This document shows, piece by piece, positions 48,715 through 60,740 of a stretch of 64,000 nt of DNA. The first letter of the stretch is position 1; each line of letters opens with the position of its first letter. Position numbers and translations under genes: made by a program. Location of the stretch: positions 21,148,061-21,212,060 of the forward strand of contig NC_084804.1 of the NCBI RefSeq assembly GCF_963583255.1, written 5' to 3'. This DNA comes from Pyrus communis. Its lineage: Eukaryota > Streptophyta > Magnoliopsida > Rosales > Rosaceae. The notes under the pieces are model-generated. The model did no database searches, was not told the origin of the DNA, and was given only the letters and a program-made list of their open reading frames with translations.

Positions 48715-49749
48715 TAGGTTTTATTTCAATCCTCATGTTAAGTGTAAAATTATGAGTACACACGTATGTCATCTTTAGTAACCTAAATACGCCATCTAAT
48801 ATTGCGACCTTTCTTAGTATTCAATAAAGAATAATGCTAGGAAAATCAAATATTTAAACAAAATTTTGTAAATCAAATAATGTGAAAGTTGGATTATTAC
48901 TTAAGTGTTGATTAGTGTATTTATCTTTTATTAGTGACACATTATTTGATTTGCAAATCTGATTATATATTTGATTTCTCTAGCATTATTCATGAGGAAA
49001 TCAAATAATGTAGATGTTGATAATTTGATTATTACTTAAGTGTTGATTAACGTACTTATTTTTTATCGATGACACATTATTTAGTTTGTAAATTTGATTT
49101 TCTTAACATTATTCGTAAGGTAAATTGGTCAAAATATTAATTTAAGGGGCAAGTCAGCAATGAGATACAAATTCAGAGAAATTAGTTAAATATTTGACTG
49201 AAATTGATTGTAAAAGCAATTGTTTGACACAAAAACCAGAACCGTTTGAGTTAAAAGTATCTTTTTTCAATGCTTTCTCGAGAAGCAAAAAGAATGTTCC
49301 GTTTGGAATCGCTTTTCTAGAAAGTACTTACTAAAGAAGCATAGTCTCCAGAAAAGTGCTTTTATATGAGCTAGAAGCACTTTTAGAAAAATGATTTTAG
49401 CAAGGAATCACAAACAAGCTAGTTGAAGTGTTTTTTTTTAAGAAGTAATACTTTGAAAAGCACTTCCAGGCAAACTCTTTTACAACCACTATTTCCAATT
49501 TTCCACTAGAGTAATTGAGAATCTATACAAGTTGAAATACAATTTAATACATCACAACTAGACCTCCGGTATCACCGAGTAGAACATGGTATTAAAAGCC
49601 AGACCCCTGTTATTGGCTCTAGTAAAACGACAAGAGAGGGCTGAATAGAGAATGAATATTTCAGAATCCCCTAAAAACAATTCCCAATTGAGAGTGTCGG
49701 AGCAAGATTAGCTTTGAAAATCCCTCACCACAGCTAGAATACAATGATG

Positions 49750-50060
49750 TCAAAACAGAATACAAGGAGCGTCACAAGCCACAAGCCACAAGCCACAAGC
49801 CATAAGCCACTTTTGATAAGCGAAATCCCCAGAGGATCTACATGATTGAAGGGTCCCCTTGAAATTATTCAGTGTTCTTTCAACCACCCAATTGAATGGG
49901 TGGTCGGGAGCATGATGACCATGAACAATGAGCAATCTCAAACACCAAAGTAAGAGCTATGTTGGGAAAGCTCCTTATAAACTATAAACATCAATAATCA
50001 TCGTCTTTAAGACTAACAATACAAAATTTGGCCTGGGACAAATGCAAGTCGGTTCTTCTC
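49750..50060 (-). pseudogene. Possible UGT relic (copy B)
   Basis: Duplicate of 44440-44720; encodes the same LLIVHGHHAPDHPFNWVVER piece on the minus strand. Confidence 0.4.
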
Positions 50061-50302
50061 CTGCACAAAACTATGTTTGATAATTTTACAACCCTAAATA
50101 CAAGTGGAAGTACCCTGCCTTAAGGCAATCTATACTACATATTAAGGCATGGTTCCTAGGAAACTAAAATACAACCCTTCTGAAGGACATAAATGATAAA
50201 CTTTCCTTCAAATAGTATAAGCGGCCGGCCTCTTAATAGTGTGCATTGCAGAAATAAATGTGATATTGAAGCGACTTTTTGTGAGCTCCACCGATGATCC
50301 CC

Positions 50303-53300
50303 TCAACTAAGCTTATTTTCACTAGCACGTTTTATCTGCAGGGCAGCTTTAACAACATTCCCCCTCGTAATGATCCCAACCTTTTGACACGGAGAAGAAA
50401 GCAATCAAAAACAACTACCAGCAGTTTGGCATCCAACAGAGAAGATATTTTATATTTTTGTTCGAATTTAGGGGAGATAGAGAAAAGGATAATTACCAGC
50501 TTGCCTTCACTATCTACAACTGGCAGTCGGCGATATTTTGTTTCAAGCAACAACCTACCAAAACATAGAGATCGTTTAAAGTTGAGTTTAACAACTTATA
50601 CTGCATCTAACTGCACGTTGCATAACATTTTAGCACATCTTAGCATGAAAAGACAGAATCATAACATTAACAAGTTAGACCACTTGTACTAGATATTTAG
50701 TTCTACTCCAACTAAATCTCAGCCTGTCATCAATATTCTCAATCTCAAATAAACGTAGTCATAGAAAATTTAACATTTATGCTTCAAGAAATTTTTCTGA
50801 CCACAAATAAGATATTAGGAAAATTAGTTAAATCCTTTACCTAGCAGCATCTCCCAGGTTGGTGGTTTCACGAACAACAAGCGGAGCAGTTGTCATCAAG
50901 TCACCAACAACTTTTCCATTGGTCTTGCTAAGCAGTTTCTGTATCTCATTGAAAGTCTGCCACACTCATCCAAATTTAGAAAGAAATTCATGAAGCAATT
51001 AACCATACATATACTTATCTACGCATTACTTAAAGTAACATGCACAAGCACAGTTATAATTTTAGGCTACATACTGTATCCCACATTTGGGCATCTTGCT
51101 GAATGCTGAGTTATGAGTTACACTAGTCAGTCACACGAAAGGATAGTACGGGTGAAAAAGAAGTAAAAAACATCTATCATCGTGGTGAGCACAGGAAAAG
51201 ATTATCACTATGTCAGGTACAGGCTAATTCTAATCAGCGTCATACTAACAAGCTTACAAATGACAGAATATTTTTATAACAACAGACAGGAAAGTAAATA
51301 ATACAAGAAAAACAGACTACAAAACTAATACTAACGAAGCCCCACAAAACTAAAACTAGACCAAGAACTAACATAACCCTTAACCCACAAAATGAGACTT
51401 AAAAGATTTAACTGAAAGGAAAAATGTCTAGAAAGTGAATCCCAAGGGAAAGGAAATATCTAATTCTCTCCTATAATGAAGACGCAGCTTTTTCTCGATC
51501 ATCAAAACTCTTCTATTTCTTTCCCACCACAGCACCACAAACTAACATTACCATTTATAACCATAAAATCCATATCTCTAAAGAATTCTCAACTCCAACA
51601 GTCTTGCAAGGCAAGCCAGTATGAGGTAGTGTGCAACTGTGGGTCCATAAGCCGCACGTGACGAACATGTGTACAACTGACATATATATATTAGCATTTC
51701 ATGAAATTTATCAAGAGTTGCAAATCAACATTATAATCCACGTTAAGCGAGAAAAATATCATCCATCACATATTTGAAACAAAATAGACAGTGCAGGAGA
51801 GATTAGTTGTAAACGAAATTAAAAACTAATGTAGTAAAAAACCAACTTCTTACATACTTTCCAAGAACTATCAACATCTGGAAACAAGTTTGTGTCACTT
51901 TGACCACCACCTGAGAGAAAAATAATAATTATATAAGTATCCTTTCATTTCTCCCCAAAAAGAAAACAAAAAGAACAACTAAGTTAGAGCTAACAAAAAA
52001 CCCCCGAGGCAGGCCCCTGGTGAGACACTTGCCTTAGGTCCCCAATTTATTACTTTAGGCTCTCTACCCAAGTCCAACCTTCATTAAACTCAGGACTAAA
52101 CGTTGCAGCTAAATATGTGAGAAAATCAATATTTCAAGTAATTCTATGCTGCAATTGCTGCATCTCTTTGTGGTATAGCTTTTGATATTATTTTGTTTTT
52201 GTTTCCACTTGTTGAAAACTGGGTTTTCCCAAGCTACAAAGCAACAAGACCATATTTATCTTTTATGTTTTTGTGAAGTTAATTATGACCTTACTCTATT
52301 TAAGAACTTTTTTTTAGCTAATCTTGGTAATTATTCATATACTCAAACTCAAGGTTCTAAAAAACGCTAGGCGCTAGTCAGGCGGCGGGCTAGCGCCTAG
52401 CACCTAGGAGTGAGCCTAGGCGGCCTAGGAGGATTTAAGTAAATTTCTTGTATATCTTGTAAATAAGTGCATATTGACACTTACAAAAAATTATACTTGT
52501 ATGAAATCCATGGATAAGATAATAAAAGAATGATAAAATGCAAAAAGAGTATCCAACAAGTCCAAAATTTAAAAGCACATTAAGCATATATGCCATATAA
52601 CCATAGTGAGGAGTATTGTAGGATGACACGTGTACAACAAGTTCACAATTTAAAACAACATAAAATGGAAAATAAGAGGAAAATAAAGAAATTTAGTAAT
52701 GTAAGATACTTATCTTTAGCATCCCGGAATTTAAGTTGATACACAACACACCTATTCTATAAAATTAACAAAATTTCAAGGTATAATTAGAACTTAGACT
52801 TTAAACAAATTTCACAAAAAAAAAAAAAAAAAACCCAGCCGCCTAGGCGGCCGTCTAGAGCCACCCCAATTTTTCCAGCAATTTTGCACAAAATCGCCTC
52901 AATTCCAAGGCGCCGCCTAGGGCGTTTTTTAGAACACTGCTCAAACTTTGTGCTGGTACTTTTTTTCTTTTTGGAGAGAGAGGGGGGAGTGTACTTACCA
53001 ATTCAAATTCCTCTCATATTAATATAAGTATCATGGCCCCCTTTTAGGAGTTTACTGAATGCCCCTAAAAGCAAAAACCTCAAGGCCCCCTAACTAAAAA
53101 TCCCAGGCATAAGTGGCAATCCACAATGCATAAACGCCACTACATTGGCAAAGTTAAATAATTAAGTGATATCTTTAATGAAACTACAATTGTTGATGCA
53201 ATGTACTGAAAATCAAGAGTTGACCAAAGATTCAAGTAGAACAGATGATAAGTTGATTACTTGATTATTCTGTTCTTCTCTCACCCTTTTTCAAGGTAAG

Positions 53301-54570
53301 AAGAAACGAATATGGAGATATATTTACTTGATGTCAAAAACTAGTATAACAAATATTCACTCGCATAATGCAATTCTCCCCTCAATCCTTTTCTTTGTGA
53401 ATGTCTACCTCTTTATCAAATCCGTAAATCATTGGACATTCAAAAGATAAAATTATTGACACTACTACCAAGAGAAAACTAGAATCGAACTTTACATATT
53501 CAGATACCTTGCATCCAAAGGAACTCTAAAATTATTTTTGAGATTCCGTTAACATTTGCATTATCTTTAGTATATGCTCATAAGCCCAGGTTTTCTTAAG
53601 ATTCAACTTTACGCATTCAGATAGCATGACACGTCTATCAACCTAATATTTAAGATCTAAAAAATTAAACATTCTCACAGAAGTCACCAACCAACATTAA
53701 GATTTCCTAACAGCCGACCAAACTCAATAGATATACTAACTTGTTATATCAAACAAGGATGTTATGTATTTTGATACGAAAAATTTAATTTTTTGTCCTC
53801 AAGAGTCAAAACAAACCCAAAAACAGGAAGCAAGAAAATAAAAGTTTTAAATCTTCAGATGTAAAAACACGCACACCTTTTATATTTCCGGATATGGAAT
53901 CCAACGCTAACAAGTCGTAATCTGAAACAACACCAACCTGCAGAACATTAAACAAACCCACAAATCAAGGTGTAAGCAAGCAACACAAAATCATATGCAG
54001 ACAATACCAAGTTGTCAACCCAAACAGGTGAGAATATCATTTGTTAAAAACAAAATTACATAAATTTTAACAAATTACATATTTTATATAATTATATATA
54101 AATAACAAAAGGGAAACAAAAAAGATAAGATTTTTTATTGACTTACGAGTTTCCAGTCATCGTCAATCACAGGAAAACCGGTGATTCTCTTCTCCACAAG
54201 AGCATCCAATGCTGCAAAAAATAGAAAAACCAATCAATCAGTAAGCAAAAAGCCCGAGCTTCGTGGGTCTGAGGGTTCGAGGTCGCGGCAAGATTATACC
54301 TTGGTCGACGGTGGTGGTGGGCTTGACGACGTGCAGATACTCCCTGGTGGTCATGAAGTCGCCGACGGTGTAGGACCCATTTCTGGGGACGGAACTGGCG
54401 GCGACACCCGCGGCAGAGGAAACGAGAACCAGGGGCCGGAATTGGAGGCGGCGGCGTCGGTTGCAGAGGGAGAGGAGAGGGAATCGACGGAGTGGAAGGA
54501 TTGAAGGAGAAGAGAGCGAAGTGGAATTGGGGAAAGCGATTGGGGTAGGGATTGAGATTGAGCCCACCAT
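50303..54570 (-). CDS. CBSX: CBS-domain protein, chloroplastic (CBSX1/CBSX2 type), seven exons
   Basis: Exons on the minus strand: 54570-54300, 54211-54147, 53937-53877, 51910-51858, 50956-50841, 50554-50497 and 50380-50303. All have GT/AG borders; together they encode 233 residues, close to the Arabidopsis CBSX1/2 length. Residues 1-60 are Ser/Pro/Arg-rich with SSAAGVAASS, a plastid transit peptide. CBS1 spans about 66-130 (YTVGDFMTTRE, RITGFPVIDDDWKLVGVVSD, YDLLALDSIS) and CBS2 about 150-225 (KVVGDLMT, ETKYRRLPVVDSEGKLVGII, TRGNVVKAALQIKR). Known CBSX1/2 bind adenosine ligands and modulate plastid thioredoxins. Oddity: DLMTTAPL has Thr173 where the family, and the duplicate cassette, have Pro. 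Intron 3 (53876-51911) holds a hAT MITE. The start at 54570 is the first ATG in this frame that yields a complete transit peptide. Confidence 0.9.
52350..52939. mobile_element. hAT MITE in CBSX intron 3 (copy B)
   Basis: Counterpart of 47035-47635 with identical 8-bp CTCAAACT flanks (52342-52349 and 52940-52947). The insertion therefore predates the segment duplication. Confidence 0.85.
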
Positions 54571-55115
54571 TTCCGAGCAGAGCAGCAGCTTTCGATGAGA
54601 TGGAGCTCAAATCTCAGGTTTAGCAAAGAAAAGAGGTATTTTTTAATTGTTGGGGATTTTTTTTAATAATTTTTTTTTAATGATTTTGGTTATAAAATTC
54701 AATTTGCAGATTTATGGGAGAGGGACTAGACAGCATGTCGTTGTTTGTTTTTCTCTCTCTCTTTTGGCTTTCCGCGTGGAAGGGAAATGAGAGAGAGAGA
54801 GAGCAGCACGCCGCCGTTCGGTCGCTTATGACTGCTCGTATTTTCGAATATAAGAAAAGTGTAAATATAATTTATGGAAAAATAATTTTTTATGGTTAGA
54901 TATTTATATTTTATTTTTTTCGTCAAAAGTGAGTATATGTGTTTAATACAATCAATATCTGATAATTAAGAATTAACTGTAATAAATACATTCAAGTATT
55001 GTAGCCAAATTCGAAAATCAATCGATAAAATAGAAGGGCAAGAGGGCAAAACAAGAACTCTAATAACTACTCAACTTTTTTATGAATTCAAAGGGATCTT
55101 CAATTTTCCATGTGA
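54571..55115. other. CBSX 5' flank
   Basis: AT-rich sequence with a short GA microsatellite (about 54789-54801), read as CT on the gene strand, which is common in plant 5' leaders. I cannot pick a convincing TATA box. Confidence 0.35.
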
Positions 55116-55124
55116 TACTTTTAA

Positions 55125-55307
55125 GGAGGAGGGTTCTCTCCCCTCTTATTCTCACTCCTCTTCCCTCCTCTGTTATTTGAATAGTCACGATTAAATCACG
55201 TCAATATTTTATATTGATTTTTTTTATAGAGACAATGAGATAAAAAACAATATGTGAAAGGAGGAGAAAGAATGAGATGATAATAGAAGAAGAGAGAATA
55301 ATACTCC
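55125..55307. mobile_element. MULE-type MITE, 183 bp
   Basis: Ends GGAGGAGGGTTCTC and (complement) GGAGTATTATTCTC, flanked by a perfect 9-bp TACTTTTAA (55116-55124 and 55308-55316). The core GATTAAATCACGTCAATATT links it to the copies at 40972, 42101 and 42635. Confidence 0.8.
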
Positions 55308-55316
55308 TACTTTTAA

Positions 55317-55911
55317 TTGCTTGATCCTTGCAAGTCTGCATCAATTTACCAAGAGAGAGGTTGTCACTCCCATCTTGCAAAATCAAATGAACAGCAAGTG
55401 CAGAAAACGATTCCACTATAAACGTTCAACTCTTTTATTCCAAAAAAGTAGTAGACCTAGAAAGATACATCAATTTAAGCAAGAAGAATTTCACCATACG
55501 ATAATCAAATTAAAATTGAGTTCAACTATTTTTGTTACCATTCTTAAATTCATAATGGCAATTCTTTCCAAAATTTCTTATTAGATTAGAACAAAGTGGA
55601 TGTACAAATGGTAGACGATGTTGAATTTTCGTGACAAAATGGTACAAGTAACAATCCATGTTGACAACTTGATGGCTATAGCTTGTAAAAACACATGTTT
55701 TTCGCTGCCCACAAGCGAGATGCTGCTGTCACTTCCACTCACACACAAACCATTGAAAATGTCTGCATCCCAACATAGTTTGCGGAGTTTTTGGCAATCT
55801 TTGAGAAAATGTTTAGCAAAGTTGGAAAAATAATCAAGTTTTGCGATCTTTTGAAGACTTTTAGCCCTTCTTTTAGACACTAAAAAAGCATGCTGTCAGC
55901 AGGTAAAGAAC
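55317..55911. other. Unidentified sequence with a 99-codon minus-strand frame
   Basis: A minus-strand frame at 55880-55581 (FAKHFLKDCQKLRKLCWDAD) reads like protein, but I recognise no family and it has no clear promoter or splice context. It may be a gene relic. Confidence 0.25.
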
Positions 55912-56123
55912 GGATTTGGATCCCCTTCAAATTCTTACTGTGAGGATCTTAGGAATCAACTCATTGTAGCTGCTCACAACACATTTTGCGGTCATAAATC
56001 ATTTGAATTTTCAATCCTATCTACATGGTAAAATGATTTGTAACTACAGGATGTGTGGTGAACGGCTCATCCTAGCTAATTCCTAGGATCCTCACGATGA
56101 GGATCCGGAGGGGTCCAAATCCG
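55912..56123. mobile_element. Fold-back MITE, probably MULE type
   Basis: Ends GGATTTGGATCCCCTTC and (complement) GGATTTGGACCCCTCC with further pairing inside (GTGAGGATCTTAGGAAT against its complement). The flanking 9-mers GTAAAGAAC and GAAAAGAAT match at 7 of 9. Confidence 0.65.
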
Positions 56124-56830
56124 AAAAGAATCACTCTCCTATTACCCACTCTTATCCGCACCGCCACCCAGCGGCAGCCTCACCCTCCCGCCATTGGAGA
56201 GCTTTCCGTAGTTAATGTAAATGTAAAGTAGGAAAACCATCACTCCTGCTGTTCTGCATGCATATCTTTCCAAAGCTTCCCCATATTGATTAAACTAAAA
56301 TAAAATCATAAATGGCTAATATTTTAGAGCTTCTCCAGTTCACGAGTCAAAAAATTCATATTATCAATAACAATAAAAAAAGATAGCATTCGTGTTTTCT
56401 ATCAGAAATTTCAATTCCTATATGGCATGATGTAGATTGACAGAAATGGCAAACTTATATTTAGTGATTAATAATTACTTTTCAAATTTGTATCATTATT
56501 TTTTGTTTTATAAACACTTACTACAATTATGAAAAGTAAATAATAGTTTAAATTTACATATTAGGTGGAGAACAAAATCGCAAGGAAATGGAATCGACGA
56601 AATCAATGGCGTAGCCATGTTAAGGGCTACCCTGGGCTATAGCCCAGGTAGCTTTCCGTAAAAAATTAATATTTTACAGTAATTTTTATTGATTTTCAAA
56701 TGTAGCCCATTATATATTTAGTCACTAATCTTTAATTCTCTTAGTTTAACCATATAAAATTATATAATACAGTTTACAAATCATCTCTTTTGTTATATCA
56801 TTTTTCTCATCGCTTCTTGTACATGTACAA
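56124..56830. other. Intergenic sequence
   Basis: A GGGCTA-CCCTGGGCTATAGCCCAG inverted phrase near 56630 is the only structure noted. No gene seen. Confidence 0.4.
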
Positions 56831-58945
56831 TGACACACCCCGATCGAGATCAGGGCATGCTGGCCGTTACGTGGAAGTGACGTAACCATGTGCACAGTGC
56901 GGAAGCTAATAATATAATAATAAAATAAATAGTACGAATAAATAAAAACTAGTTTTACACAAGGTAGTGATGAACAAGTGCAAGCGTAAGTGTGAACACT
57001 AAGTTCAGAGCACGAAAACCTAATGCAGTCCGGGAGAAAACGACACAACAAAAGCACACCCGAAGGTGGTCCTACACGGGTGGTAGTCTGTCAGATATGC
57101 CGGGGAAAATCCTCAGGGAAGCCACCAAACGTGCTAGCCAACTAGAACCTGGAGGGGCGCAAAACAAAAGTGTGAGTGGGCAAAAACAAAGCTTTTCAAA
57201 AACCATTTCATAAACAAGTTCTAACCTCTCGCCGTAAAACATGTATACTTCCCAGAAAATATAATATACATATATACAAATCATGCTCGGAAAATATGCC
57301 ATGCCAAACCTCGAATGTAAAATGCAAGTACTCAGGTAATATCACATCAATGCTATGTAATCTGTCAGCCGGAGTCACCTAACGTGACCTGTACGGCTGA
57401 ATCTAGAGCTTAAATCTCCATCTCACTAACTATACCTGCACACGAGTCGAAACCACCTAAAGTGGTCTGTACAACAGGCCTGGGTGTAATATAAGTACAC
57501 TCAAGTGCTACGATCACGTGAAGGCTGGGCGAATAATCGCTCCTACGAGTCGGAACCACCTGAAGTGGTCTATACGACAGGACTGTGCACCTAACTTGGA
57601 TCCAAGATGAGCGTGTGGTGCGGGAGGTGAACATCACGTGAAGGATTGTGCCCAACTCTGGGCGGGAACACTAACACCGGGGGTGCAGGTTATGAGCTCT
57701 CAATATGCATCTCAACACACTACTGAACATAAACATAATCATACTCACCTGTCACTTACATGTGCGTCCGCAGCACCAAACATACATATATATATATATA
57801 TATGCAACTAACAATGCATAAACAAACGGCAATATAATGCATGGCATATAAACGAATAAACGTTTTAAATCAATTTCTGGGAAAAGTATAAGTATATAGG
57901 TATATACAGAAAACTAAAAGCCCACTCACTGGTATGTAGAAGAGTCGTAACCCCCTTGCCTCGAGTGACCACGCTCGTCCTCGGGGTAGGTATCACCTAT
58001 ATGCGAAACAACTATAAAAACGTTAATTTTAAAGCACATAACCAACCTTATGAAATAACTTATCATACAATGCTCAAATGGGGTGTATGAATACACCAAC
58101 GTGATTTACTCAATCTCAGGAACATCCCCATATTTTTAGAAAAAATTTTCACCGTCACACGCGCCCCCACGCGCCGTCCAAGGCAAGGCCACACGCAGGC
58201 ACGTGCCTGGCACGTTGACGGCGTCAGTTAACGCCGTCAGGAATATTCCGTTAACTTTAATGGATTTCGTCAACGGCGTTAGGAATATTCCGTCCAAACT
58301 GACGGAATATTCCGTCGTCTTCTCCGGCGAGGCTCCGGTGTCGTCGCCAGCGTCGGAAAATCGGGAAAACTTCAAATCGTGATATCTTCTTCGTTTTTCA
58401 ACCAAATTTCACAAAATTGGTACCAAAATGAAGCTTACAACGAGAGGAACAAAATCATACCACTTTCAAGTGCTAAAAGCCACGAAATCCCACCAGGAAA
58501 ACACCACCAACTCCGGCCAACCTCGAAACTCACGATCCCGACGTCCAAAACCTTCAAACGAACCACCCCGAGCCTCCTAAGGACCTCACCAAGCTTCCTA
58601 CAAGCTTGAAATTCCCAGAAACATAAGAATTTACGTGTGCATGAACAGTGACAAAATCGGGGTATCCCGAGTTCGACGTGAAAACGAAGGTATACCTACC
58701 TGAAATGGGTATGGTTGAACTCCAATGGACCTCACGAGCATGGATATGTACTTTGTTCCTTCGATCTGTGAAGATGACATGGGTTTTGGGGTGTGTCCGT
58801 ACAATGGGATAGGAAATGGTGAAGGAAAAGTGTGGGGAAAGTGTGTGGTGCAAAACCAGCCACACCAAGCTCAAAACAACCATACAACGAATAACATCAC
58901 ACTAGGGGCAAAATCGTCTTTTCACGCGTACGTTTTAAAAAATTT
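56831..58945 (-). mobile_element. Incomplete relative of the solo-LTR-like element
   Basis: Starts TGACACACCCCGATCG like the plus-strand left end at 17411 and carries the same ordered landmarks: dyad motifs (57374, 57452, 57555), GATCACGTGAAGG, GGTGAACAT and a CACCAACTCCGG-type GC-rich part. The far end (TGTGACAACCC in minus orientation) is missing; similarity fades after TTTTCACGCGTACGTTTT near 58940. Frames inside are shadows. Confidence 0.55.
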
Positions 58946-59601
58946 CCGAACGGGCTACCACATACAAGTTTGGATTTGTTTGAATTTTAACACGTATTTG
59001 TTTAATAACGAAAATTCTCAGCTCACCTTGTGAAATTCTCTTAAGCTAGAGCATACTCTGAAAAATACAGTATTAAGTTTCTTTGTTTATAAAGATTTAA
59101 ATCTTTAAGCTAGCCCATCCGGTGAAAATTTCCTAGCTCCGCCATTGGACGAAATAGAAATAACAGAAGAGCAAAGAGCTATTCTAGCAAGTGTACTGGG
59201 AATACGCGTGTGTCATAATACAAATGGTTGGACGCAGAGCATTATTGATACTCAAAAAAATTGAGCTATGATTTAATTTTCTAACATTGTTTTTTTGTTG
59301 AATTTTGAAATTGTATTAACTTATACTATTTATTTAATAAATTATCTAAATTTCTATTAAAAAGTTGATGACATGGTGAGTATGAAATTCTTAATTGAGT
59401 TGATATGTAAAGCCTTAGAAAAATAAAGTGATTTTCTGATGTCATTTCCATCTTTCTTTATTTCTTTTTTATTCTATTTCATTCACTCAATTCAACGTCT
59501 AAAACAAATAAAAAATATGATTACATAAAGAGAAAATAAGTGTTGGAAAATCATTTCCGTGAAAGAAACACCACTTGGATTATTACTAGTGTGCTTAAAA
59601 C
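58946..59601. other. AT-rich intergenic sequence
   Basis: No gene or terminal repeat recognised. Confidence 0.5.
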
Positions 59602-60740
59602 TGTTGAATTTTTTAGGTCGACGGGCCGGGGGCCCCACTCCAACATCACTGATATTGTCTCCAACTTGAAAATTACCACATGCCTAATCCATCAGGTGTG
59701 AAGTTTTATCACAAAAGACCTCAGTATTAGAGTGGGGTAATCTTATTTAAATTACTTATCTCCTTTCCCTCTGGCCGATGTGGGATTCAACATGCACATG
59801 TGAAACCCCAATTAGTGGGTCACACATGGAGATCCATACATCGGCAACCACGTGGAGCCAAGTCAGGACTCACCCAACACATGAGGCCAATGGGGACCCA
59901 CCCAATCACGTGGCACTACTGGCTTACATGGAGCCAAGTCGGGACTCACCCATTGCCCGGGGCCAAAAGGGACACACCCAATCATGTGGTGCTACAAGCC
60001 CATCCCTTGGCCCTGATACCATGTAGACTTATCAGATAGACGGGTCATAGGCCCATTTTCAACATCACCGATATTGTCTCCAACTAGGTAATTACCTCAT
60101 GCACAATCGTCAGGTGTGAGGTTTTATCACAAAATGTCTCGATGTTAGTTAGAGTGAGGTTATGATATTTAAACTATTAATGTTCTTTTTCTACGGCCGA
60201 TGTGGGATACAACACGCCCCTCACATGGCACTCAATTAGTGGGTCACACATGGGAGATCTACACATCGACAACCATGTGGAGCCAAGGGGACTCACCCTA
60301 CACGTGGGGCCACGGAACCCACCATCATCGCGTGAGGCAAGGGGACCCACCCATCACATGGATGTACAATACACGCTCGCTTGGGTCACACATGAGAGAT
60401 CCACACATTAACAACCATGTGGAGCCAAAAGGACTCACCCTACACGGGGGGTCATGGAAACCCACCATCATCGTGAGGGGCCAAGGGGACCCACCCATCA
60501 CGTGGGTGTACATTACACGCCAGCTCCCTTGACTCTGATGCCATGTTGAATTTTTCAAGTCGACAGACCGATGGCCCCACTCCAACAACATCGATATTGT
60601 CCCCCAACTTGGTAATTACCACCTACCCAATCTGTCAAATGTGGGGTTTTATTACAAAGGCCTCGGTGTTAGCTAGAGTGAGATAATCTTATTTAAATTG
60701 CTTTTCTCCTTTCCCTCTGGCCAATATGGGATTCAACAAA
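59602..60740. repeat. Three-unit repeat locus with inner minisatellites
   Basis: Units start near 59602, 60023 and 60543. Each has CGACGGGCC-GGCCCCACTCCAACATC-type sequence, then GATATTGTCTCCAACTTGG, a TTTTATCACAAAA phrase and GGCCGATGTGGGATTCAACA. Units 1 and 2 continue into a short minisatellite of CACGTGGAGCCAAG...GGACTCACCC words and close with TGATACCATGT or TGATGCCATGT. Unit 3 lacks the minisatellite. They look like copies of a short LTR-type element lying head to tail. Open frames here are artefacts of the repeats. Confidence 0.6.

Larger units (their letters stand above)
48443..53711. repeat. Tandem segmental duplication, copy B (5.27 kb)
   Basis: Same order and content as copy A, here contiguous with intron 3 and exons 1-3 of CBSX, so this is the copy in normal gene context. 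Confidence 0.9.

Noticed and set aside
59778..60591. Overlapping 80-110 codon frames on both strands
   Set aside because: Repeat text from the CACGTGG minisatellite.
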